This document shows, one piece after another, positions 16,182-24,742 of a DNA stretch of 64,000 nt (its first letter is position 1; every line of letters starts with the position of its first letter). Source of the DNA: Speluncibacter jeojiensis (GTDB taxonomy: Bacteria > Actinomycetota > Actinomycetes > Mycobacteriales > Mycobacteriaceae). Under the pieces are notes generated by a model. The model was not told the origin of the DNA. It did no database searches and saw only the letters and a program-made list of their open reading frames with translations. The translations under genes and the position numbers were made by a program. The stretch spans positions 1,054,001 to 1,118,000 of the forward strand of contig NZ_JAAIVF010000001.1 in assembly GCF_029589495.1 (NCBI RefSeq). The letters are read 5' to 3'.

Positions 16182-17098
16182 GCAGTCCCACCACCACAAA
16201 GTCACTGACCCACCTCGAACGGCTCGAGGCGGAAAGCATCCACATCATGAGGGAGGCTGTCGCCGAGAGCGAGAACCCCGTCATGCTGTACTCCGTCGGC
16301 AAGGACAGCGCGGTGATGCTGCACCTCGCGCGCAAGGCCTTCTACCCGTCGAAGCTGCCGTTCCCGCTGCTCCATGTCGACACCACGTGGAAGTTCCGCG
16401 AAATGTACAAGCTGCGCGAGGAGACCGCGGGCGCGGGCGACCTCGACCTGATCGTGTACCGGAACCCCGAATGCATCGAGAAGGGGATCAACCCGTTCAC
16501 GCACGGATCCGCGACGCACACCCACATGTGGAAGACCGAGGGGCTCAAGCAGGCCCTCGACCTCTACAAGTTCGACGCCGCCTTCGGTGGGGCCAGGCGC
16601 GACGAGGAGAAATCCCGCGCCAAGGAGCGGGTCTTCTCGATCCGCTCGGCCGAGCACCGCTGGGATCCCAAGCAGCAACGCCCGGAGCTGTGGCGGATGT
16701 ACAACGTCCGCAAGTCGCCCGGCGAGAGCCTGCGCGTCTTCCCGCTGTCGAACTGGACCGAACTCGATGTGTGGGAATACATCCGGCAGGAGAACATCCC
16801 GATCGTCCCGCTCTACTTCGCCGCGAAGCGACCCGTCGTCGAGCGTGACGGCGCACTGATCATGGTCGACGACGACCGGATGCCGCTGCTGCCCGGCGAG
16901 GTGCCCGAGCTCAAGAGCGTGCGGTTCCGCACCCTCGGCTGCTACCCGCTGACCGGTGCGGTCGAGTCCACCGCCGAGTCGCTGACCGACATCATCCAGG
17001 AAATGTTGCTGACCACCACCTCCGAGCGCCAGGGTCGCGTGATCGACCACGACAGCAGCGCGTCGATGGAGAAGAAGAAGCAGGAGGGTTACTTCTGA
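16178..17098 (+). CDS. cysD: Sulfate adenylyltransferase subunit 2 (CysD)
   Basis: 306 residues. CysD transfers AMP from ATP to sulfate to make APS, driven by GTP hydrolysis in CysN. The ATP pyrophosphatase loop is SVGKDS (39-44), in the normal CysD form. Also seen are [38 protein letters not shown] and the C-terminal [11 protein letters not shown]. Length is standard. The ATG overlaps the CysQ stop by four bases and its own stop shares one base with the cysNC start (TGATG), so the three are tightly coupled. No cysH lies here, so its product is not obviously going into assimilation. Confidence 0.96.
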   Translation: MSSPTTTKSLTHLERLEAESIHIMREAVAESENPVMLYSVGKDSAVMLHLARKAFYPSKLPFPLLHVDTTWKFREMYKLREETAGAGDLDLIVYRNPECIEKGINPFTHGSATHTHMWKTEGLKQALDLYKFDAAFGGARRDEEKSRAKERVFSIRSAEHRWDPKQQRPELWRMYNVRKSPGESLRVFPLSNWTELDVWEYIRQENIPIVPLYFAAKRPVVERDGALIMVDDDRMPLLPGEVPELKSVRFRTLGCYPLTGAVESTAESLTDIIQEMLLTTTSERQGRVIDHDSSASMEKKKQEGYF

Positions 17099-18999
17099 TG
17101 ACAAGCCCGTCCAATCTGATTGCCGACGACATCGAGCAGTACCTCGCCCGGCATGCGAACAAGTCCATGCTCCGCTTCATCACCTGCGGCAGCGTCGACG
17201 ACGGCAAGTCCACCCTGATCGGCCGGCTGCTCTACGAGTCGAAGCTGGTCTTCGAGGACCAGCTGACCGCGCTCGAGGCCGACTCGCGCAAGAGCGGCAC
17301 CCAGGGCGAGGGGCTCGACTTCGCGCTGCTGGTCGACGGCTTGGCCGCCGAGCGTGAGCAGGGCATCACCATCGACGTCGCCTACCGCTACTTCTCCACC
17401 GAACAGCGCAAGTTCGTCGTCGCCGACACCCCGGGCCACGAGCAGTACACCCGCAACATGGTCACCGGCGCGTCCACCGCGGACCTCGCGGTGATCCTGA
17501 TCGACGCCCGCAAGGGTGTGCTGACCCAGACTCGTCGGCACTCGTACCTGGTTTCGCTGCTGGGCATCCGTAACGTGGTGCTCGCGGTGAACAAGCTCGA
17601 CCTGGTCGACTACTCCCAACAGGTCTTCGACGAGATCGTCGAGGAGTACACGGGATTCGCGGACGAGATCGGCCTCGGCAGTGTCGTCGCCATCCCGATT
17701 TCCGCGTACATGGGCGACAACCTCACCGACCGGAGCCCCAACACCCCCTGGTACCAGGGCCCGACGCTGATCGAGCACCTCGAAACCGTCGAGATCTCCG
17801 AGGAACTCACCGGCGGCCCCTTCCGGATGCCCGTGCAGTGGGTGAACCGGCCGGACCTCGACTTCCGCGGCTTCTCCGGACAGATCGTCGGCGGCGTCGT
17901 GCGGCCGGGAGACCGGGTGCGAGTCCTGCCCAGCGGCAAGGAATCCACCGTCGCGCGGATCGTCACGATGGACGGCGACCTGGACGAGGCCGTCGCCGGG
18001 CAGTCCGTGACGATCACCCTCGCCGACGAGATCGATGTCAGCCGCGGCGACGTGCTCGCGGTGGCGGACGCGTTGCCCGGGGTGGCGGACCAATTCGAGG
18101 CACACGTGGTCTGGATGGGCGAGCACGAGATGCTGCCCGAGCGCCCGTACCTCTGCCAGATCGGCACGATGACCGTGCAGGCTCGGATCACCAAGCCCAA
18201 GCACAAGATCAACGTCAACACCCTTGAGCACACCGCGACGAACACGCTCGCGCTCAACGAGATCGGCGTGTGCAACATCAGCTTCGACCGGCCGGTGCCG
18301 TTCGACGCGTACACCGCCAACCGGGACACCGGCGGCTTCATCCTGATCGACCGGCTCACCAACACCACCGTCGGCGCCGGCATGATCGCGCACTCGCTGC
18401 GGCGCTCCGACAACATCCACTGGCAAGCCGTGGACGTGAACGAGCAGGCGCGGGCGACGCTCAAGGGTCATCGCCCGCAGGTGCTGTGGTTCACCGGACT
18501 CTCCGGCTCGGGCAAGTCCACGATCGCCAACGAACTCGAGCGGCAACTCTATGCACTGGGGTGCCACACCTACCTGCTCGACGGCGACAACGTCCGGCAC
18601 GGTCTCAACCGCGACCTCGGATTCACCGAGGCGGACCGAGTGGAGAACATCCGCCGCGTCACCGAGGTCGCCCGACTGATGGCCGACGCCGGTCTGATCG
18701 TCATCGCGTCGTTCATCTCGCCGTTCCGTGCCGAGCGTGACGCGGCCCGCGAGCTGGTCGGGACCGACCGGTTCTGCGAGGTGTTCGTCGACACCCCGAT
18801 CGATGTCGCCGAGCAACGGGATCCGAAGGGCCTCTACAAGAAGGCGCGTCGCGGAGAGCTCGCCAACTTCACCGGCGTCGACTCCCCGTACGAGGCACCG
18901 GAGCAGCCCGAACTGCGAATCGACACGACGACGACCGCTCCCGACGAGGCCGGCCGGCGGATCATCGAGCACCTGCGCGAGCGCGGCGTCATCGCCTGA
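17098..18999 (+). CDS. cysNC: Bifunctional CysN/CysC: ATP sulfurylase GTPase subunit fused to APS kinase
   Basis: 633 residues. The N-terminal GTPase (about 1-440) has the P-loop GSVDDGKS (31-38), [12 protein letters not shown] and NKLDLVD. The C-terminal APS kinase (from about 460) has the P-loop GLSGSGKS starting at residue 467, then [25 protein letters not shown] and [17 protein letters not shown]. With CysD it makes APS, and its kinase domain phosphorylates APS to PAPS, the universal sulfonate donor. The fusion is typical of actinobacteria. The intact kinase domain shows that the operon's product is PAPS, matching the sulfotransferase downstream. Confidence 0.96.
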   Translation: MTSPSNLIADDIEQYLARHANKSMLRFITCGSVDDGKSTLIGRLLYESKLVFEDQLTALEADSRKSGTQGEGLDFALLVDGLAAEREQGITIDVAYRYFSTEQRKFVVADTPGHEQYTRNMVTGASTADLAVILIDARKGVLTQTRRHSYLVSLLGIRNVVLAVNKLDLVDYSQQVFDEIVEEYTGFADEIGLGSVVAIPISAYMGDNLTDRSPNTPWYQGPTLIEHLETVEISEELTGGPFRMPVQWVNRPDLDFRGFSGQIVGGVVRPGDRVRVLPSGKESTVARIVTMDGDLDEAVAGQSVTITLADEIDVSRGDVLAVADALPGVADQFEAHVVWMGEHEMLPERPYLCQIGTMTVQARITKPKHKINVNTLEHTATNTLALNEIGVCNISFDRPVPFDAYTANRDTGGFILIDRLTNTTVGAGMIAHSLRRSDNIHWQAVDVNEQARATLKGHRPQVLWFTGLSGSGKSTIANELERQLYALGCHTYLLDGDNVRHGLNRDLGFTEADRVENIRRVTEVARLMADAGLIVIASFISPFRAERDAARELVGTDRFCEVFVDTPIDVAEQRDPKGLYKKARRGELANFTGVDSPYEAPEQPELRIDTTTTAPDEAGRRIIEHLRERGVIA

Positions 19000-19044
19000 C
19001 TGCGCTTCCCGAGTACCACCCACTCATGACGGAAGGAGCGTTTC

Positions 19045-19404
19045 TTGCCCACTCGAGACGAAATCTGTTCGGCGCTGGAGTCGTACGTGAAGCACCTCGG
19101 AAACCACGATGTGGATCAACTGGTGTCGCTGTTCGCGGACGACGCGGTGCAGCACGAGCCGCTCGGTGTGCGGACCTACCGCGGCATCGACGAGATCCGC
19201 GGGTTCGACACCGAGAATGCGAAGGTGGCGTTCACGGTGAGCCGGTACTCGCCGATCACCGTCACCGGGCGGTTCGCGGCGATGCAGCTCCGTGTGCAGC
19301 TCGAGGGCGTGCCCGACTTCCTGTCCACCGACCTGTTCGAGTTCGACGAGGACGGCAAGATCGTCTCGCTCAGCGTCGTCCTGGACCCCCAGGCACAGGC
19401 GTGA
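19045..19404 (+). CDS. SnoaL/ketosteroid-isomerase-like protein
   Basis: 119 residues from TTG 19045; GGAAGGAG at 19031-19038 fixes this start. The NTF2/KSI fold pattern is clear: YVKHLGNHDVDQLVSLFADDA, then G..EIRGF and STDLFEFDEDGKI. Aligned by eye with bacterial delta-5-3-ketosteroid isomerase, the oxyanion Tyr is Tyr14, the second acid is Asp96, and the catalytic base Asp is replaced by Glu38 (HEPLG in place of EDPxG). It may be an isomerase or a binding protein for a steroid-like or polycyclic substrate; this is inference. It lies between cysNC and the SDR, overlapping the latter's possible GTG start. Confidence 0.75.
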   Translation: MPTRDEICSALESYVKHLGNHDVDQLVSLFADDAVQHEPLGVRTYRGIDEIRGFDTENAKVAFTVSRYSPITVTGRFAAMQLRVQLEGVPDFLSTDLFEFDEDGKIVSLSVVLDPQAQA

Positions 19405-19430
19405 CGGCGGGCCTCCGAGCAGCGCCGGTG

Positions 19431-20213
19431 ATGCCGGCGCTGCTCGACGGGAAGGTCGTGGTCGTCTCCGGGGTCGGAACGGGGCTGGGGCGCTCGGTGG
19501 CCGTCCGCGGCGCGTTGGCCGGTGCCAGGGTCGTCCTGGCTGCGCGGACCGAGTCGCGACTGACGGAGGTCGCCGAGGAGATCAAGGCGCTGGGCGGTAC
19601 CGCACTGTCGGTGCCGACCGACCTGACCGACGACGCGTCGGTGGCCCATCTCGTCGAGTCGGCGCTGGCCGAGTTCGGGACGGTGGACACGGTGGTGCAC
19701 AACGCGTTTGTGCAGCCACCGCTCGAGCGGCTGCTCGACGCCGAGGTCGAGACGGTCCGGCAGGGCTTCGACATCAACCTGCTGGCGTCGCTCAACCTCA
19801 CCCGGAAACTCGCGCCGGCGCTGGAACGGTCGCAAGGGTCGGTCGTGATGATCAACTCGATGGTGTTGCGGAACCAGCTGCCGCACTTCGGGGCCTACCG
19901 GATGATGAAGGCCGGGCTGCTCGCCCTCGCCCGCAGCCTCTCGGTCGAGATGGGACCGATGGGAGTACGGGTGAATTCGGTTGCACCTGGGTATATCTGG
20001 GCCGAGCGTGTCAAACGGATGGTCGAGAAGCAGGCCGCGCAGCGCGGCGTCGACCCGTCCGAGGTCTACGCCGAGATCGCGGCCGGCACCGATCTGCGTC
20101 GACTGCCCGAACCCGACGACATCGCGAACGCGGTGCTGTTCCTCGCCTCCGACCTCGCTCGCGCGATCACCGGGCAGTGCCTGGACGTCAACTGCGGTCA
20201 CGCGCACCACTGA
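19431..20213 (+). CDS. SDR oxidoreductase of the Rv3530c type
   Basis: 260 residues from ATG 19431 (MPALLDGKVVVVSGVGTGLG). The Rossmann motif is SGVGTGLG, the catalytic Ser is in VVMINSM, and Tyr/Lys in GAYRMMK. The C-terminal GQCLDVNCGHAHH and VNSVAPGYIWAE resemble the M. tuberculosis Rv3530c group, where the gene also neighbours a sulfotransferase. GTG 19401, overlapping the upstream stop, would add ten residues and is a real alternative because it gives translational coupling. It probably interconverts an alcohol and ketone on the molecule that is sulfonated. Confidence 0.85.
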   Translation: MPALLDGKVVVVSGVGTGLGRSVAVRGALAGARVVLAARTESRLTEVAEEIKALGGTALSVPTDLTDDASVAHLVESALAEFGTVDTVVHNAFVQPPLERLLDAEVETVRQGFDINLLASLNLTRKLAPALERSQGSVVMINSMVLRNQLPHFGAYRMMKAGLLALARSLSVEMGPMGVRVNSVAPGYIWAERVKRMVEKQAAQRGVDPSEVYAEIAAGTDLRRLPEPDDIANAVLFLASDLARAITGQCLDVNCGHAHH

Positions 20214-20235
20214 TCCACTCTCACAAGGACAACGG

Positions 20236-21381
20236 ATGACACACGATTACGACGGCATCGGTTCCCTCGAGGACCTGCACCAGGCCGCGCGCAAACGCAG
20301 CGGGTACGACGACTTCGGCAGTGACGACTATCTCGAGGGGCTGCGGGTGCTGCTCGAGTCGTTCGAGCAGGAGGCCGACCTCACCCCCCAGGGGAAGGTG
20401 ATCGCCCGCAAGATGATCATCGGAGCGCTCGCGGGGCGCCTGGCGAGCGAGGCCGGGTTCGCGAAATACCCTGAGCATGTGGACGTTCCGATCGAACGTC
20501 CGATCTTCGTGGTCGGATTGACCCGGACCGGTAGCACCGCGCTGCACCGGCTGCTCGGCGCCGACCCGGCACATCAGGGTGCCGAGATGTGGCTCGCCGA
20601 GACCCCGCAGCCGCGTCCCGCTCGCGACAAGTGGTCGGAGAACAAGGATTTCGTGCGCTCTGACGCCTTCTACCGAGCCCGTCAGCGCGACGAGGCGAAC
20701 CTGATGAAGGTGCACTTCATGGGATCGGAGGAGGTCGAGGAATGCTGGCGCCTGCTGCAGCAGACGATGCTCTCGACCGCGTTCGAGACCGTCGCGTACC
20801 TCCCGAGCTACTCTCGGTGGCTGGCGGAGCAGGACTGGACCGACACCTATGCGCGGTACAAGAAGAACCTGCAGCTGATCGGACTGAACGATCCGGCTCG
20901 GCGGTGGGTGCTCAAGAGCCCCAGCCACGTTTTTGCGATCGACGAGATCATGACGGTCTTCCCCGACGCCCTGTTCGTCCGGACGTTCCGCGATCCGCAG
21001 ACGTCGATGGCGTCCACCTTCAGCCTTGTGGAGCAGGGCGGACACGGCATGTCGAAGGCATTCGACCGCGAAGCGATCGGGCGCACCCAGCTCGATCTCT
21101 GGTCGCGGGGCAATGCGCAGTTCAACGCGGCCCGTGCCCGTAACAACCCGGATCAGTTCATCGACGTCGACTACCAGGACTTCATCTCCGATGCGGTCGG
21201 CACCGTCGAGCAGATCTATTCGAAGTTCGACATGCCCTTCACGGACGCGGCTCGCACCGCGGTGGAGGTGTCACACCAGGCCAGCCTCGCCGACCATCGC
21301 CGTCCGTCGCACACCTATGCGCTCGAGGACTTCGGGGTGACCACCGCCGAGGTGGATGCGAAGTTCGCCGCCACCGTCTGA
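20236..21381 (+). CDS. PAPS-dependent sulfotransferase, Sulfotransfer_3 family
   Basis: 381 residues. The 5'-phosphosulfate loop is VVGLTRTGSTALHRLLG (Gly94-Thr101) and the 3'-phosphate motif is RTFRDPQTSMAS, with Arg252 and Ser257 placed as expected. KSPSH (227-231) is typical of this bacterial family. It moves the sulfuryl group from PAPS to a hydroxyl (or amine) of an unknown acceptor. It resembles M. tuberculosis Rv3529c. No signal peptide, so it acts in the cytosol, where the upstream CysDNC supplies PAPS and the CysQ-like enzyme removes PAP. The start follows AAGGAC. It is the core gene of the cassette. Confidence 0.9.
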   Translation: MTHDYDGIGSLEDLHQAARKRSGYDDFGSDDYLEGLRVLLESFEQEADLTPQGKVIARKMIIGALAGRLASEAGFAKYPEHVDVPIERPIFVVGLTRTGSTALHRLLGADPAHQGAEMWLAETPQPRPARDKWSENKDFVRSDAFYRARQRDEANLMKVHFMGSEEVEECWRLLQQTMLSTAFETVAYLPSYSRWLAEQDWTDTYARYKKNLQLIGLNDPARRWVLKSPSHVFAIDEIMTVFPDALFVRTFRDPQTSMASTFSLVEQGGHGMSKAFDREAIGRTQLDLWSRGNAQFNAARARNNPDQFIDVDYQDFISDAVGTVEQIYSKFDMPFTDAARTAVEVSHQASLADHRRPSHTYALEDFGVTTAEVDAKFAATV

Positions 21382-21416
21382 GCACTCGAAACACCAACCA
21401 GAACAGGGATACTCAA

Positions 21417-22478
21417 ATGAGCGCAACGTGGGAGAAGTTCTGCACCGACCTGCTCGAGGTCGGGAAGATCCTCGAGGACGACATCGTCCCCCAGGACTCG
21501 CTGACGCAGGCCGAGGGCGTCCGGTACCTGAGCCGGCTGCTGCGCTACGCGACGATCAACTGCGTCGAGTACACCGATCCGCGGTGGCCGCAGTTCACCT
21601 CGGCGCCCAACCCGAACATGATGACGAAGATCGGCGCCGACAACCCGGACAACATCTACATGCGCGCCAACATCTCCGGGAAGTTCACGTACCGGATCAC
21701 CGGAACCCGGGGCACGATCCCGTTGATCACCTTCGGCTCCCGCGTCAACCGCTACCACATCGACGGCACCATGCTGCAGACCGGCGACCTGCACATCCAC
21801 GACGTCGAGGTCGACGAGAACGGCCGCTTCCAGTTCATCGCGAGCGTCGACGAGCCCGCCGACGGGGCGTGGCTGCCACTGGCGCCGGACAGCAACCTCA
21901 TCTCCGTGCGGCAGACCTACGGGGACCGCCGTGCCGAGGTGCCCGGCGAGCTGTCCATCGAATGCCTCGATCCCGACGGCGAGTTCGTTGCGCTGACCGA
22001 GGACGAGATGGGGCAGCGGCTCGACCGCTCGATCGGCATGCTGAAGGGCTCGGCGGCCACGTTCCTCGAGTGGTCGCGCGACTTCATGCCGCAGCCCAAC
22101 GAGATCTTCGACCGCGGGCAGGAGCAGTTCCAGAAGGCGGGCGGCGATCCGACGATCTTCTACCTCCACGGCTACTGGAAGCTCGCCGAGGACGAGGCGT
22201 GGGTCATCGAGACCGAGGTCCCGAACTGCGAGTACTTCAACTTCGTGCTGCAGAACTTCTGGGTGGAATCGCTCGACTACAACCGGACGAACATTTACAT
22301 CAACAACCACACCGCGAAGCTCAACGACGACGGCACCCTGACGATCGTGGTGGCGGCCAAGGATCCCGGCTACGGCAACTGGATCGACACCGATTCGCAC
22401 GCGGAGGGGACGTGGGCGATGCGCTGGATCAAGGCGGACTCGCACCCGATTCCGACGTCGAAGATCGTGAAGATCTAA
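21417..22478 (+). CDS. DUF1214 domain protein, copy 1
   Basis: 353 residues. The C-terminal third carries the DUF1214 pattern: EAWVIETEVPNCEYFNFVLQ, then SLDYNRTN, NNHTAKLNDDGTLTIVVA and DPGYGNWIDTDSHAEGTWAMRW. The N-terminal part has DNPDNIYMRANISGK and a beta-rich middle. No signal peptide or membrane segment. The family is found near steroid and polycyclic degradation genes in mycobacteria (Rv3531c-like), but no activity is established. It follows the sulfotransferase by 35 bases. A close paralogue lies at 23553-24638, separated only by the permease gene. Confidence 0.8.
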   Translation: MSATWEKFCTDLLEVGKILEDDIVPQDSLTQAEGVRYLSRLLRYATINCVEYTDPRWPQFTSAPNPNMMTKIGADNPDNIYMRANISGKFTYRITGTRGTIPLITFGSRVNRYHIDGTMLQTGDLHIHDVEVDENGRFQFIASVDEPADGAWLPLAPDSNLISVRQTYGDRRAEVPGELSIECLDPDGEFVALTEDEMGQRLDRSIGMLKGSAATFLEWSRDFMPQPNEIFDRGQEQFQKAGGDPTIFYLHGYWKLAEDEAWVIETEVPNCEYFNFVLQNFWVESLDYNRTNIYINNHTAKLNDDGTLTIVVAAKDPGYGNWIDTDSHAEGTWAMRWIKADSHPIPTSKIVKI

Positions 22479-22548
22479 GGCAAACGCCCCGCGCCGCCCG
22501 GACGCCGCCGCGCCAATCCTGATCAACGTCTCGAAGCCGGAGCCCTCT

Positions 22549-23457
22549 GTGGTCAACTTGCTGATCTTCGCCCTCGTGGGTGCGGGCGCCCAGTTGGTCG
22601 GCGGCGTTCTCGGCATGGCGTTCGGCGTCACTGCGACAACACTGCTGATGCTCAGCGGCGTCGGCCCGGCACATGCCAGCGCCACCGTGCATCTGGCCGA
22701 GATCGGGACTTCGCTGGCATCCGGTATCGCGCACTGGCGCTTTCGCACCATCGACTGCGGCCTTGTCCTCAAACTCGGGGTGCCCGGCGCGATCGGGGCC
22801 GTCCTCGGCGCGGGCGCGTTGTCGAGACTGTCGACCGAGTCGGCAATTCCGGTGACCGCCACTGCCCTGATCGCCGTCGGAATCTATGTGCTGCTGAAGT
22901 CCTCGCTGCGACCCGCAGAAGCCCGGACACCATCGGGCTCGTCACATTCCGTGGCGCTGCTCACCCCGCTCGGGTTGTTCGGCGGCCTGCTCGACGCCAC
23001 CGGCGGCGGAGGATGGGGTCCGGTGGCGACCAGCACGCTGCTGTCGTGCGGAAAGGTCGACCCTCGCACTGTCGTCGGCTCGGTCAACACCTCCAAGTTT
23101 CTGGTCGCGGTGTCGGCCAGCGCCGGATTCATGCTCAATCAGGGTCGCGGGTTCTGGAACAACCTGCCGGTGGCGATCGGACTCTCGGTGGGAGGCGTGA
23201 TCGCTGCCCCGATCGCAGCATGGCTGGTCAGCCGAGTCTCGACGGTGACACTGGGCACCGTGGCCGGCGGAGTGATCATCGCGACCAATGCACAAAAGCT
23301 CTTCGCGGTCTACTGCGTTCCAGCCGCCATCGCGGGCTTTGCCTATGCGCTGATCGTCTGCGTTTCGGCGGCTCTGCTCTCTGTTGCCTGGCGACGCTCC
23401 AGGCCGCGAGTCGCCGTGCCAGAGCGGGCGCGAGACGTGGAAGTGCTTCACAAGTAG
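22549..23457 (+). CDS. TauE/SafE (TSUP) family permease
   Basis: 302 residues with about eight transmembrane helices in two repeated halves. The halves begin GAGAQLVGGVLGMAFGVTATTLLMLSG and LFGGLLDATGGGGWGPVATSTLL, the internal-repeat motifs of the family. TSUP proteins move sulfite, sulfate, sulfonates or related anions. Within this operon, plausible jobs are sulfate supply for PAPS, sulfite/sulfate export, or export of the sulfonated product. The GTG start is preceded by GGAG at 22539-22542. It sits between the two DUF1214 genes. Confidence 0.85.
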   Translation: MVNLLIFALVGAGAQLVGGVLGMAFGVTATTLLMLSGVGPAHASATVHLAEIGTSLASGIAHWRFRTIDCGLVLKLGVPGAIGAVLGAGALSRLSTESAIPVTATALIAVGIYVLLKSSLRPAEARTPSGSSHSVALLTPLGLFGGLLDATGGGGWGPVATSTLLSCGKVDPRTVVGSVNTSKFLVAVSASAGFMLNQGRGFWNNLPVAIGLSVGGVIAAPIAAWLVSRVSTVTLGTVAGGVIIATNAQKLFAVYCVPAAIAGFAYALIVCVSAALLSVAWRRSRPRVAVPERARDVEVLHK

Positions 23458-23552
23458 AGATTCTCAGCGGAGAAGTGATGCGGATTCCGCCCACGACCAC
23501 GCCCGTTCGTCGGTCGCAATGCGCACAGTAATCGACAAGAAGGAGAACCGAG

Positions 23553-24638
23553 ATGACCACCGACAACGAGCCGACCACCAGCAAGGTGTGGAACGAGTTC
23601 TGCGATCGTCTGCGTGAGGCCGGCCAGGGGCTGATCGATGCCGCCGCTCCGCAGGACACACTGACCCAGGACGAAGGCGTCCGTTACCTGCTCCGGCTGC
23701 TGCGCTACTCGTCCCTGAACAACATCGAGTACTCCGACCCGATGTACCCGGAATTCACCTACGCACTCGACCCCAACGTCAAGTGCAAGATCGGCGCAGA
23801 CAACCCCGACAACATTTACATGAGCGCGCGAATCTCCGGCAAGCACCGCTACCGGATCAGCGGTAGCCGAGGCACCGTGCCGTTGATCACGTTCGGTTCC
23901 AAGGCCAGCCGCTACCACCTCGACGGCACGATGGCCTCGACCGGCGAAATCTCGACCGACGAGATCCCTGTCGACGCGGACGGCAACTTCAGTTTCATCG
24001 CCAGCGTGGATCGGCCCGCGGAAGGAGCCTGGCTCCCCCTCGCCGCCGACACCAACGGTCTCGTCGGCCGTCAGTCGTTCCAGGATCGCAGCACCGAGAT
24101 CCCTGCCCAGGTCCGGATCGAACTCATCGACGAAGCACCCCAGCCCGCCCCGATCGACACCGATGCCTTCGCGCGGCAGCTGAAGCTGACCACCGCCTTC
24201 GTGAAGGGCACCGCGGCAACCTTCGCGAAATGGACGAAGATGTTCATGACGCGGCCCAATGAGCTGCCCGACTGGGGCCAGGACCACTTCCAGAACGCCG
24301 GCGGCGACCCGACCATCTTCTACCTGCACGGCTACTGGAAGCTCGCCGAAGACGAGGCATGGGTCATCGAAACAGAGGTGCCCGACTGCGAATACTGGAA
24401 CTTCGTGCTGCAGAACTGGTGGATGGAATCGCTGGACCACGACCGGATGAACACCTACATCAACAACCACACCGCCGAGCTCAACGACGACGGCACCCTG
24501 ACGATCGTCGTCGCCGCCAAGGACCCCGGCTTCGGCAACTGGATCTCCACCGCCTTCCACGACGAGGGCACCGCACTCATGCGCTGGGTCGGGGCGGACA
24601 ACCACCCGCTGCCGTCCTGCAAAGTGGTCAAGCTGTAG
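23553..24638 (+). CDS. DUF1214 domain protein, copy 2
   Basis: 361 residues, clearly paralogous to the product of 21417-22478 over its whole length: shared runs include KIGADNPDNIYM, GGDPTIFYLHGYWKLAEDEA and NDDGTLTIVVAAKDPG. AAGGAG lies a few bases before ATG 23553. Both copies are intact, so the duplication has probably been kept for function, for example as two subunits or two related substrates. It is the last gene of the operon; a 15-bp hairpin follows 40 bases after its stop. Confidence 0.8.
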   Translation: MTTDNEPTTSKVWNEFCDRLREAGQGLIDAAAPQDTLTQDEGVRYLLRLLRYSSLNNIEYSDPMYPEFTYALDPNVKCKIGADNPDNIYMSARISGKHRYRISGSRGTVPLITFGSKASRYHLDGTMASTGEISTDEIPVDADGNFSFIASVDRPAEGAWLPLAADTNGLVGRQSFQDRSTEIPAQVRIELIDEAPQPAPIDTDAFARQLKLTTAFVKGTAATFAKWTKMFMTRPNELPDWGQDHFQNAGGDPTIFYLHGYWKLAEDEAWVIETEVPDCEYWNFVLQNWWMESLDHDRMNTYINNHTAELNDDGTLTIVVAAKDPGFGNWISTAFHDEGTALMRWVGADNHPLPSCKVVKL

Positions 24639-24678
24639 CGACCCTCGCCGCAGGAACTCGAAGCGAATCGAATCGATA

Positions 24679-24713
24679 CGAGCCGCCGACCGGATGGACC
24701 GGTCGGCGGCTCG
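24679..24713. terminator. GC-rich 15-bp hairpin, copy B, end of the sulfonation operon
   Basis: CGAGCCGCCGACCGG (24679-24693), loop ATGGA, exact complement (24699-24713). The arms are identical to copy A at 10884-10918. It lies between the convergent DUF1214 and catalase genes and probably ends transcription from both sides. Confidence 0.75.
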
Positions 24714-24742
24714 TGTGCATCGAAAACCGTTGCGCGAGTGAC

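Noticed and set aside
17089-19023. A 644-codon minus-strand open frame opposite cysNC
   Set aside because: The plus strand is an unmistakable CysN/CysC fusion; the antisense product has no recognisable motif.
10884-24713. The sulfonation block as a mobile element or genomic island with att sites
   Set aside because: No integrase, transposase, tRNA junction or target duplication is visible. The matching hairpins alone are not enough, as they may be terminators.
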